This document shows positions 47,892 to 56,113 of a stretch of DNA of 64,000 bases, piece after piece. Under the pieces are notes generated by a model. It was given only the letters and a program-made list of their open reading frames with translations, made no database searches and had not been told where the DNA came from. The translations under genes were made by a program, and so were the position numbers. This DNA comes from Candidatus Flexicrinis proximus (GTDB lineage: Bacteria; Chloroflexota; Anaerolineae; Aggregatilineales; Phototrophicaceae). How positions within the stretch are numbered: position 1 is the stretch's first letter; each line of letters starts with the position of its first letter. The DNA lies in the NCBI GenBank assembly GCA_016712885.1, contig JADJQF010000002.1, positions 434,001-498,000 of the forward strand, read 5' to 3'.

Positions 47892-50573
47892 ATGACGATG
47901 CTTGATGAACGACTGCTAGAATCGGTAGGGTCGCTGAGCGGCGACATTCGTCTGCTGGGTACGCTGCTGGGCGTGGTCATCCGCGAACAGCATGACGTGG
48001 GGGCCTTCGAGCTGGTGGAGGAAGTGCGGGCCAGCGCGAAGTCGCGGCGGGCAGGCGGCGGCGAGGAAACGGAACGGCTGCTGCAACGCATTGACGGCTT
48101 GTCGCTGGACGACAAGCGGATCCTGATCAAGGCGTTCGCGAACTATTTCCAGCTCATCAACATCGCGGAAGACCACCAGCGGGTGCGCGTACTGCGCGAC
48201 CGCGAACGGGCAAATTCGCTGTCGGAGACGATCGAGACGGCAATTGCCGAACTACGCGGCGACGGAGTCGCGGCGGAGGAAGTCCAGGCGCTGCTGAGCA
48301 AACTGCGCGTCCGACTGGTACTGACCGCGCACCCGAGCGAGGCAAAACGCCAGGAAGTGCTGTTTAAGCTGACGGACATCAGCGGACTTCTGTCCGACCT
48401 GGAACGCAAGCAAATGCTGCCGCGGGAACGTGCGCAGGTGACGGAAGACATCGTGCGGCGAATCGAGCAGATGTGGCAGACACGGCCAAACCGCGCGCAG
48501 CGCGCGACGGTGATGGACGAGGTGGAATTCGGCCTGTTCTTTCTGGCGCGGTGCGTGATGGACGTTGCCGTGGATGTCTACCTGGATCTGCAGGCAAGCC
48601 TCGAAAAACACTACCCGGATGCCGACTGGTCGAGTATCCCGCCGGTGCTGCAGTTCGCCTCGTGGATTGCCGGAGACCGCGACGGAAACCCGAACGTGAC
48701 ACCGGACGTAACACGAGCGGCGCTAGAGGCGATGCGTTCGCGGGCCGCAGACGTTTATCAGGCAGAAGTGGAATACCTGCGAGACCGGCTGACACAATCG
48801 CTGAACGAGGTGGCGGTGAGCGAGGCGCTGCTCAATGGATTGGGCACCGTCAATCCGTTTGCAGGTCGTTACGCCGGCGAGGCGTACCGCCATTTCCTGC
48901 AAAATATCATCGACCGGCTGGCGAACGACGAATACCGGCGGAGCGATGAACTACTTAACGATCTGAACATCGTGTGGGAGAGCCTGCACGAGAACCGCGC
49001 GGCCAAGACCGCAGACGGAACGCTCAAGCGGCTGATCCTGAAGGTTAAGTTGTTTGGCCTGCACCTGGCGCCAGTAGAAATCCGCGAAGACTCGCGGTTA
49101 CACGCGGCGGCGATCCACGAGATGTTCGGGCGCTACGGCATGAGCGCGGATTACATAGGGCTGCCGGAAGGGGAAAAACAGGCGCTGCTGACGCGGGAGA
49201 TCGCCAGCCGGCGACCGCTGGTGCCGGTGATGCCGACCTTCAGCGATGCGACCAACCGCGTGATCGCGACGTGGCGGATGGTGGCCGACATCCACGCGGA
49301 GCAAAGTCCGCGCACGATCGATACGTTCATCGCGAGCATGTCGCAGAACGCCAGCGACGTGTTGACGATGCTGCTGCTGGCCCGCGAGGTGGGGGTCGCC
49401 GAACAGATCGACATTGTGCCGCTGTTCGAGACGGTGGAGGACTTGCAGCAGGCCGCCACGGTCATGACAGCGCTGTTCGAGAATCCGGAATATCGGCGGT
49501 ATCTGGATGCGCGCGGGCGAATCCAACAGATCATGATCGGGTATTCGGACAGCAACAAGGACGGCGGATACGTCGCATCCAACTGGAACCTGTACTGCGC
49601 GCAGCGCGAACTGACGGCGCTGTGCGGCAGATATGGCGTGATCCTGGAACTGTTCCACGGCCGGGGCGGAAGCATAGGCCGGGGCGGCGGACCGACGAAC
49701 CGCGCAATCCTGGCCCAACCGCCGGGGTCGATGCAGGGGCCGATCAAGATCACCGAGCAAGGCGAAGTGATCGCCTACCGCTATGGAAACCGGGACATCG
49801 CTTTCCGGCATCTGCAGCAGGTGATGAACGCGGCGCTGCTGGCTGTGAGGCCGCGAGAGGAGAACGCTAAGCCGGAGTGGCTGGATGCGATGGACGCACT
49901 GGCGGAGACCAGCCGGGTTCGCTACCGGAAGTTCGTTTACGAGTCGCCAGGGTTCATCAACTACTGGCAGGAAGCCACGCCGATCAATGAGCTGGCGCAG
50001 ATGCAGATCGGAAGCCGTCCTGCAAAACGAAGCAAGGGCGGATTCGAGTCGATCCGCGCGATCCCGTGGGTATTCAGCTGGATGCAAAGCCGCGCGATCA
50101 TCCCAAGCTGGTACGGACTGGGGTATGCGTGCGAGCAATTCTGCGAAGGCGGGACAGGGCTGGCGACGCTGCAAGCGATGTATGACGAGTGGGAGTTCTT
50201 CAAGGCACTGATCGACAACGTGCAGCTGGACGTCGCGAAGGCGGATATGGGCATTGCCCGCCTGTACAGCGGACTAGTCAGCGACCGCGAAATCCGGGAA
50301 GAGATATTCAGCGAGATCGAAGCCGAACACGCCCGGGCACACTCTTATATCTGCCAGATCACGCGCCAGTCCACAGTGCTGGAAAAGACGCCGATGATGC
50401 AGCGGTCGATCGAAAGCCGCAATCCATACGTCGATCCGCTCAACTTCATCCAGGTGAGCCTGCTGGCGGAGATGCGGAAGATGAATCCCGAGCTGCCGGC
50501 CTACAGCGAAGTGCTTCAAGCGGTGCTGGCGACGGTAAACGGGATCGCCGCAGGAATGAAGACGACCGGATGA
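47892..50573 (+). CDS. ppc: Phosphoenolpyruvate carboxylase
   Basis: Carboxylates PEP to oxaloacetate, replenishing the TCA cycle; 893 residues. Catalytic motifs: VLTAHPSEAKRQ (usually TAHPTE), SWIAGDRDGNPNVT, MIGYSDSNKDGGYVASNW, and FHGRGGSIGRGGGP. It ends with a normal NGIAAGMKTTG tail, the final Gly included. It follows the receptor kinase gene and overlaps the next gene by 4 bp (ATGA), so a three-gene operon is likely. Confidence 0.96.
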   Translation: MTMLDERLLESVGSLSGDIRLLGTLLGVVIREQHDVGAFELVEEVRASAKSRRAGGGEETERLLQRIDGLSLDDKRILIKAFANYFQLINIAEDHQRVRVLRDRERANSLSETIETAIAELRGDGVAAEEVQALLSKLRVRLVLTAHPSEAKRQEVLFKLTDISGLLSDLERKQMLPRERAQVTEDIVRRIEQMWQTRPNRAQRATVMDEVEFGLFFLARCVMDVAVDVYLDLQASLEKHYPDADWSSIPPVLQFASWIAGDRDGNPNVTPDVTRAALEAMRSRAADVYQAEVEYLRDRLTQSLNEVAVSEALLNGLGTVNPFAGRYAGEAYRHFLQNIIDRLANDEYRRSDELLNDLNIVWESLHENRAAKTADGTLKRLILKVKLFGLHLAPVEIREDSRLHAAAIHEMFGRYGMSADYIGLPEGEKQALLTREIASRRPLVPVMPTFSDATNRVIATWRMVADIHAEQSPRTIDTFIASMSQNASDVLTMLLLAREVGVAEQIDIVPLFETVEDLQQAATVMTALFENPEYRRYLDARGRIQQIMIGYSDSNKDGGYVASNWNLYCAQRELTALCGRYGVILELFHGRGGSIGRGGGPTNRAILAQPPGSMQGPIKITEQGEVIAYRYGNRDIAFRHLQQVMNAALLAVRPREENAKPEWLDAMDALAETSRVRYRKFVYESPGFINYWQEATPINELAQMQIGSRPAKRSKGGFESIRAIPWVFSWMQSRAIIPSWYGLGYACEQFCEGGTGLATLQAMYDEWEFFKALIDNVQLDVAKADMGIARLYSGLVSDREIREEIFSEIEAEHARAHSYICQITRQSTVLEKTPMMQRSIESRNPYVDPLNFIQVSLLAEMRKMNPELPAYSEVLQAVLATVNGIAAGMKTTG

Positions 50574-51559
50574 TTCCCCCATCACTGCAAACTGCCTTCG
50601 CCCGGCATTGGCCGCGAGTCACGCTGGCGGTGGCATGGGCGATCGGAGGTGAAGTCCTGGCATGGTCGTTCCCGCCGGACCGCCCGCTGATCGACTGGGC
50701 GCTGATCCTGGCAGGATATGTGGCGCTGGCCTACGCGATGATCGACCTGGCGGTACGCTGGCGCATGCGCGACCTGTATGGGGTAGCGGCGCTGGGCGGG
50801 CTGGCGGCACTCGTCTATGCGTTATTCATGAATCCACAGGCAACCCTGACGGAAATCCCGCGGACACTGGTTACTCGCGCGTTGGGTGCGCATGGACTGA
50901 TCCTGATGGGGATGCTGCTGCTGTGGCTGATCCTGCTGGATGTCCTGCCGCTAAAACGACTGATCCTGCCGATTGCGGTTGTGATGGGGCTATGCTGGGG
51001 AACGTGGGTGCGCTACGGGCCACTGCTGACGGCACTGCGCGCACCGGTGATCGACGTCAACACGTTCAGCGTGATCGGCGTTGCGATTGCGGCCGCCATC
51101 GGGCTCATCGCGTATGCCGGGACGCGGGTGGAGACAGTCGAACCTGAACGACTCATGCTTGACCCTTACGAAGGCGCTGCGGTCGCGGCGGTCCTGATGG
51201 CCCTACTCTACCGCCAGCTTGACCTTGCAGCCGTCGATATGGTGGCGCGGGGGCTGGTGGTCGGGCTAATCGGGCTGTGCCTGGCGATGATGTGGTTCCG
51301 CAAAGATTCAACGCGCACGTTTTTCCACGCGCCGGTCCGATTACGGCCGCCATGGGCGCTGATCGCCGGGAGCTTTCTGCTGTTCCTGATCGCAGGGTCT
51401 GTTGCGTTCGGGGCGCCAGTGATTGGCGGCGAGGAATTCAGCCAAATCGACGCAGTGGTCCTGCTGTTCGGGTTCTTCGGGCTGGCCTGGATGCCGGGGG
51501 TCGCGGTAATCCTCGGGCTGCGGGCGGTACTGCGCGAAGTCAGCGCCGATTCGCTTTAG
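50570..51559 (+). CDS. Polytopic membrane protein of unknown function
   Basis: Not recognised. 329 residues with about nine to ten hydrophobic helices (for example VTLAVAWAIGGEVLAW, GLILMGMLLLWLILLDVL, PWALIAGSFLLFLIAG, VVLLFGFFGLAWMPGVAVIL), short loops and no clear motif. The ATG overlaps the ppc stop, implying translational coupling. A larger in-frame extension upstream is a shadow of ppc. Confidence 0.7.
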   Translation: MIPPSLQTAFARHWPRVTLAVAWAIGGEVLAWSFPPDRPLIDWALILAGYVALAYAMIDLAVRWRMRDLYGVAALGGLAALVYALFMNPQATLTEIPRTLVTRALGAHGLILMGMLLLWLILLDVLPLKRLILPIAVVMGLCWGTWVRYGPLLTALRAPVIDVNTFSVIGVAIAAAIGLIAYAGTRVETVEPERLMLDPYEGAAVAAVLMALLYRQLDLAAVDMVARGLVVGLIGLCLAMMWFRKDSTRTFFHAPVRLRPPWALIAGSFLLFLIAGSVAFGAPVIGGEEFSQIDAVVLLFGFFGLAWMPGVAVILGLRAVLREVSADSL

Positions 51560-51574
51560 ATCAGGTCGGATGGA

Positions 51575-51640
51575 TTCTGTTTGTGGGGGCGCTGGCTCCA
51601 CACCTCCGAGAGAGGGTTGCCACCCGTTCGGCTCCTCCAT
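51575..51640 (+). repeat. Intergenic multi-hairpin repeat, copy 12
   Basis: Degraded copy: hairpin 1 GTGGGGGC/GGCTCCAC (51583-51601, with mismatch), hairpin 2 region GAGAGGGTTGCCACCC, and a small GTGC-tta-GCAC further on. Between convergent genes. Confidence 0.65.
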
Positions 51641-51659
51641 CGTAAGTGCTTAGCACGCT

Positions 51660-53072
51660 CTAGATCAGGCCGTCAAACGGCTCGAACTGCCCTGCATAGG
51701 CCAGGAGATCATCCAGGAAGATGCGGAGCGAATAGGGCTGGACCGGTACCACGTCCGGCAGGAGCTTTAGCGACAGGGGCTGCACCAGGTCCACAGCCGG
51801 CTCGGACCAGGTGTGCCGAACACCGTCCGCTGTTTCGAGTTCGGCGCGGAGAGCCACCGGGGCCGGGTCGCCCCCTGCATAGAAGGTGGCGCGCGCGGTA
51901 TGTGAGCGAAGCTGAACCGTATCGGCATAGGCGCCACGGCGGTGGAAAAGCGAAAAATCGGCGCGCGCTGTGATCTGTTCGGCATGCTGGCGGCGGGCGG
52001 CGTCCGGGAGGAGATTGCGAAGGGTATCGGCCTCGGCTTCGCTGCGGCACCAGATCAACTGGAGCGACTCCAGGGTGAATGGCGCGGGGACCTGAACCTG
52101 AGCGCGCCGGCTTTGCAGGATTTCGTCTTTTTCGGCCGGGCGCGGAACGCCGTCATGGTAGATCATCTCGAAGGGCATCTCGGCGAAGGCGTTGGAAGTG
52201 GCGAAGGTTTTTTTGGTCACCGCGGGGTCGCCGGCACTAAAACGGGCATCCGGCAGGCAAAGCACCGACTCCAGATCGAAGAGCAGATAGACGGGGCGCG
52301 AGATATCGCCATCGCCGCGTTTTGCGGCCGGCCTGATGCCCTCGCGGGACCAGAGTTCGGGCGTCCGCGGCCGGAAAAAGAGGCGAATCATGTCATCCGG
52401 GCGGCCTTTTGCGCCAGGCGACCGGCGGGAAGGCGTGAGGACGCCCGCCGTAAGCGCAGAGGCAATGTCTTCGAGGTCGGCATAGGCGTAGAGAAAGTAG
52501 GTCCACCAGACACGGCCACCCAACCACGGTTCGCGGCGCAAGTCGGCCAGATGGCGGCGGAATGCAGGGGCGTCGCGTTTTTCTTGTACGGAGAGCCGGC
52601 TGGTGCGCGAGGGACGGAACAGGGATTTCGGCACGTCGACCGCGTCTTCGCCAGAGAAAGCCGAGAAGGCGCGGCCCACGTTGAGGTCGCTCATCAGGTC
52701 GCGCAGATTGGCGGAGTAGCCGACCGGGTCCGAGAAGTCGAGATAGTTCAGGTGTTCGAGCGTCAGGGGGATGTCGGCGTCTTTCTGTACCAGCACCGGG
52801 ATGATGCGCTTGCCTTTGCGCGCGAGGCGCATCTGCTCGGCACGGCAATAATTCGAGTGATAAGACTTGTGGCTGCACAGTGCCAGACCGACATCACAGC
52901 TTTCGATCGCGCGCTCGATAGTCCGCGCCCAGTTATCGCCCCCAGGGATTTCGGCCACGTCCATCCATGGGGAAAGACCCGCCGCTCGGAGGTCGTCACG
53001 GAGTTTTATGGCGAGGGTTTTGCCATCTTCCCGTGCGTAGGAGATAAAGATTCGCAGCCCTGCCTCGCTCAT
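51660..53072 (-). CDS. TIR domain fused to a DarT-like ADP-ribosyltransferase-fold domain
   Basis: 470 residues, soluble. Residues 1-115 are a TIR domain (RIFISYAREDGKTLA; SPWMDVAEIPGGDNWARTIE; SHKSYHSNYCRAEQ) with the expected NADase glutamate at E79. Residues about 191-355 follow the DarT plan: a TYFLYAYADLEDIASALTAG segment in place of YHITHIDNL, IRLFFRPRTPEL matching DarT's VPFYFxPRSPML, and SRRAQVQVP matching KRQAEFLV. The DarT catalytic Glu is Gln325 here, and the NAD-contact His residues are missing. Residues 360-470 are a beta-rich unknown domain. Overlaps the macrodomain gene by 4 bp (ATGA). Confidence 0.75.
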   Translation of the reverse strand: MSEAGLRIFISYAREDGKTLAIKLRDDLRAAGLSPWMDVAEIPGGDNWARTIERAIESCDVGLALCSHKSYHSNYCRAEQMRLARKGKRIIPVLVQKDADIPLTLEHLNYLDFSDPVGYSANLRDLMSDLNVGRAFSAFSGEDAVDVPKSLFRPSRTSRLSVQEKRDAPAFRRHLADLRREPWLGGRVWWTYFLYAYADLEDIASALTAGVLTPSRRSPGAKGRPDDMIRLFFRPRTPELWSREGIRPAAKRGDGDISRPVYLLFDLESVLCLPDARFSAGDPAVTKKTFATSNAFAEMPFEMIYHDGVPRPAEKDEILQSRRAQVQVPAPFTLESLQLIWCRSEAEADTLRNLLPDAARRQHAEQITARADFSLFHRRGAYADTVQLRSHTARATFYAGGDPAPVALRAELETADGVRHTWSEPAVDLVQPLSLKLLPDVVPVQPYSLRIFLDDLLAYAGQFEPFDGLI

Positions 53073-53971
53073 TCTGACGCCTCCGGGAAGAATTTCAGTT
53101 TATGGGTCGCGGTATCGGGCGGCGGGATGTAGAGCAGGGATGAGGCGTAGGGACCATCGCCGATGGCTGCCCGGACAACACGGACGTAGTCGGTTTTGGC
53201 GAGAACGGCCAGCAGGTAGGGCGCAACGGCTTCCAACCCACCCGGAAACTGCGCGGGCAGCAGGAGCTTTGCCGCTTTGACCATCGTCCAGAATTCAGAG
53301 AGGACCGATTCGTTGATAGCGATGGGCGCTTCACCGTCAGGCGTGAACAGCATGCGCTTAAAGCGGGCGCCGGATTCCTGGGCGATCCGCACCTCGCGGC
53401 CGTCGCTGGCCGTGAACTGGCCGTAGACGCGGCGAACCACTCGCCCCAGGTCGCGCCAAAGCCGGTCGATAGGGACATCGGCGGCCGGCAAATTGAGAAA
53501 CTGATCGATCTGCCGGACGCTGCGCCGGGGATCGCTGGCGTCTGAGCGGTGCAGATAGACGGGAATTGGAAGCGGCGCAAGATAGGTTTCGAGCAGCGGC
53601 TTCACAACCGAATTCCACTCCAGTTCGCCTTCAGCAAACTGCGTGATGGCGAGCGAATGAATCCCATAGTCGGCCCAGGTGTCAGCGAGCTTTTGCAGGC
53701 CGGATTCAAGCGCCTGGGCTGTGGCGGTGGTGCGCCAATGGCTCTTGATTGGGAGATGGATCAGGTCACGAAAGTCGGCGCGATAGAAGAACAGCCTGCC
53801 GGGTTGAAGCTGGCCGGACTCGCACAGGCTGCGGTAATGGGAAAAGGCACCGGGGAAAAAACGCTTGAACTCCGCAGAGACGCCGCTGCTCATCACGCCG
53901 GCGGTGTTGACCGGGTTCACCAGCGTATGCGCGGGGCTGAGAAAGACTTCCGTTTCGACCGAGATGAGCAT
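53069..53971 (-). CDS. DarG-like macrodomain protein, partner of the TIR-DarT-like protein
   Basis: 300 residues. Residues 1-140 match the N-terminal macrodomain of DarG antitoxins: TLVNPVNTAGVMSSGVSAEFKRF (N19, N22), the G-x-L-x-P-G-R turn, and LPIKSHWR with the Lys corresponding to DarG's catalytic Lys (K76). The usual Gly-rich PPLGCGxGGL loop reads AITQFAEGELEW, so ADP-ribose binding or hydrolysis may be changed. The C-terminal half is mostly helical and may contact the partner. Start ATG 53971 has GGAGGGG 6-7 bases upstream. First gene of the pair, as expected for an antitoxin. Confidence 0.75.
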   Translation of the reverse strand: MLISVETEVFLSPAHTLVNPVNTAGVMSSGVSAEFKRFFPGAFSHYRSLCESGQLQPGRLFFYRADFRDLIHLPIKSHWRTTATAQALESGLQKLADTWADYGIHSLAITQFAEGELEWNSVVKPLLETYLAPLPIPVYLHRSDASDPRRSVRQIDQFLNLPAADVPIDRLWRDLGRVVRRVYGQFTASDGREVRIAQESGARFKRMLFTPDGEAPIAINESVLSEFWTMVKAAKLLLPAQFPGGLEAVAPYLLAVLAKTDYVRVVRAAIGDGPYASSLLYIPPPDTATHKLKFFPEASE

Positions 53972-54020
53972 AGCTATCCCCTCCGCGTGTATCTTAGAAC
54001 ACATTTTCGGCGGAGGCAAC

Positions 54021-54051
54021 AAAACGGGGCAGGCAAATTCATGCCTGCCCC
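54021..54051 (-). terminator. Rho-independent terminator
   Basis: Perfect stem GGGGCAGGCA / TGCCTGCCCC with a 6-base loop. On the minus strand GTTTTGTT follows. It ends the gene at 54080-55237 just before the macrodomain gene, so that pair needs its own promoter in about 53972-54020. Confidence 0.85.
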
Positions 54052-54079
54052 ATCTATTGGGTGTCTGGATCAGCCAGGA

Positions 54080-55237
54080 CTAACCTTCGGCGGAATCCGC
54101 CGTGTCAGTCACCGGGAAGCCGAGGCCAGTGGTGAGGTTGAAGGTGCTGGCGACCTCAATGGCGTCGGTCACGGTGACCGACTGGACATCGGTGTTGAGG
54201 AGGTCGAGGTCAACATTGACAACGCGCACGGTAGCGACACGCAGAGTATTTTCGCCATCCGGCAAAATCACAGCTACAGCGCTCTGCGGTTCGCCTTCCA
54301 GCGTACGGTAGGAATAGGAAACTTCCCAACCGCTGGCGCCATTGCGCTCGGCCGCCTGAACGGTCTGGATCGTCGCATCGGGGCGCTGCGCCAGGACAAA
54401 GGCTTCGGCTGCCGCTTCGTCTGCGACCGCACCGGCGGCAGTCTCAACCCGGAGGACGGCCTGGCCGGTCGCCTCGATGGTCACCGGCTGACCCGGCGCA
54501 CCGTCGCGGAGCACCCAACTGTTCGGGTAGCGGACGACCATGTTTTCCTTGTCGCTGTAATAGCCGTTCCACTGCACCGGAGTGTCAGCGAAAAGCGCGA
54601 TGGGCTGGATAGCGGTTTTGGACTTGTCGAGCAAGTCCAGCAGCAAGGCGCGGGCATTTTCAGGGGTCACGACACGGGTCACGTAGATCCGGCCATCATC
54701 CTTGAGCTGCGCATAATGGCGGGCGATATAGGTCTGGCCGCGCAGGGTGAGTTCGAAGTCGATGACGACGGCGTTGTCAGCGGTGTCCAGCTCGCGGCCG
54801 GTTTCGTCCCACGAGTTATAACGGCGCCAACCCGATTGCAGGGTCGTGTCGTCATAGCGGGCACTGACATCCTGAAGGGTGGTCACCGGCGGGACAGGCA
54901 CTTCGATGTAGGACTCGATGATGCTCTGGGCCGTATTGTTCTCGAAATTGATCTGCACCTGCGTCCCATTATTCGCGGGGCGCGCCGGAACCCAGCTCGC
55001 CGGGTAGGAGGCGAGATAGAGCGCGGACGGATGGAGATAGGTCTGATCAAAGACGATCGTGCTCAGGTCTGCCGGAGGCGCAGGGAACGTAGGCAGGACG
55101 GTCGGCGTCGGTTCGGTCACCTGCTGGGTGGTTGTAGTGCCTGACTGCAGGGTCGGCAGGATGGCCGTCATACCCATCAGCGCGACCATAAAGACTGCAA
55201 ATATCGTATAGCGGCGCTGTCTATGTCGATTGTCCAT
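54080..55237 (-). CDS. Membrane-anchored extracytoplasmic protein of unknown function
   Basis: 385 residues. A single N-terminal hydrophobic helix (YTIFAVFMVALMGMTAIL, about 10-27) is followed by a Thr/Pro linker and two similar halves, each with an aromatic Y-P-x-S-W-V segment (SYPASWVPARP; RYPNSWVLRDG). This looks like tandem PsbP-like or photosystem-assembly-like folds, but I am not sure. ATG 55237 gives the shortest normal N-terminus, with GGAG upstream. Own terminator at 54021. Confidence 0.65.
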   Translation of the reverse strand: MDNRHRQRRYTIFAVFMVALMGMTAILPTLQSGTTTTQQVTEPTPTVLPTFPAPPADLSTIVFDQTYLHPSALYLASYPASWVPARPANNGTQVQINFENNTAQSIIESYIEVPVPPVTTLQDVSARYDDTTLQSGWRRYNSWDETGRELDTADNAVVIDFELTLRGQTYIARHYAQLKDDGRIYVTRVVTPENARALLLDLLDKSKTAIQPIALFADTPVQWNGYYSDKENMVVRYPNSWVLRDGAPGQPVTIEATGQAVLRVETAAGAVADEAAAEAFVLAQRPDATIQTVQAAERNGASGWEVSYSYRTLEGEPQSAVAVILPDGENTLRVATVRVVNVDLDLLNTDVQSVTVTDAIEVASTFNLTTGLGFPVTDTADSAEG

Positions 55238-55391
55238 GAAGGAAGCTCCGAAAATCAGCGAAACTCGAAATTGGTCTGAAGCGGGCATCATCATAGCGGA
55301 CTTTGCGCCGCGTGTTAATGGTCGCCTGACACTGGCGCACGTGCACGAAACCGCTAAAATCCGGTCATCAGGCCGCTATAAGTGAGGACAA

Positions 55392-56054
55392 ATGCGAGTA
55401 CTGTTAAATCTCGCCCTAATGCTGGCGATCACCGGGTGCGCGGCGCTCAATCAAGCCGATACGCCGGCGACGCTGGTGGCGCAAAACGCGGCATATTCGA
55501 CGGAAATCGCGGCACTGGATGCACAGGCGACCGCTGAAAATGCCGAAACGAGAGCCCGCGTAGAACAGTTGAGCACGAGCGCGGCTTTCACGGGCGGGGT
55601 GAATGTGCAACTGGTCGGAACACTCAGCACAGTGGTGACGGCAACGCCCAGGCTGGAAAGCAGCGCCTTCGAGCAAGCCTCGCTGGATAATCCCGATCAG
55701 GTCGGTCAGCGTCTGTTCGAAAATCTGGGCGTCACGACACAGATCGACCGGAACGGCTGCGCGGTCGACGTACGGGACCGGTTCAGTCCATACGAGCCGC
55801 GGTTATACGGGACATGGATCGCGTATAACCTGACGGCAGGCACATTGTTCCGGGTCGAGTGGGTTTACACGACCAACCAGCAGACGATGTTTTCGGATTC
55901 GTGGACGGCGCCGCAGGACTACGACGAGCTCTGTTTCTGGTTTTATATCACGCCGGAAGATGTCACTCTGGTCCCCGGGACGTGGCAGGCGCGGCTGTTC
56001 GTCGACGAGGTACAAATGACGTCACCCCTACGCTTTGAAATTGAAGGCGGTTAG
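55392..56054 (+). CDS. Small lipoprotein of unknown function
   Basis: 220 residues with a lipoprotein signal (lipobox I-T-G-C, Cys16). A short predicted coiled coil (about 32-62) leads to a C-terminal beta domain with WIAYNLTAGTLFRVEWVY and PGTWQARLFVDEV, the latter typical of Ig-like or lectin-like folds. Two Cys (in NGCAVDV and ELCFWF) may pair. It begins a same-strand run to 60168. ATG 55392 with GAGGA upstream. Confidence 0.65.
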   Translation: MRVLLNLALMLAITGCAALNQADTPATLVAQNAAYSTEIAALDAQATAENAETRARVEQLSTSAAFTGGVNVQLVGTLSTVVTATPRLESSAFEQASLDNPDQVGQRLFENLGVTTQIDRNGCAVDVRDRFSPYEPRLYGTWIAYNLTAGTLFRVEWVYTTNQQTMFSDSWTAPQDYDELCFWFYITPEDVTLVPGTWQARLFVDEVQMTSPLRFEIEGG

Positions 56055-56113
56055 CGCCACCGCCGCGCGTGTGCTACGATGATGTGCGTACGGGACGTTC
56101 AAGGACGGGTAAT

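Noticed and set aside
49098..50174. 358-residue open frame opposite ppc
   Set aside because: Arg/His-rich complement of a gene whose catalytic motifs are all present on the plus strand.
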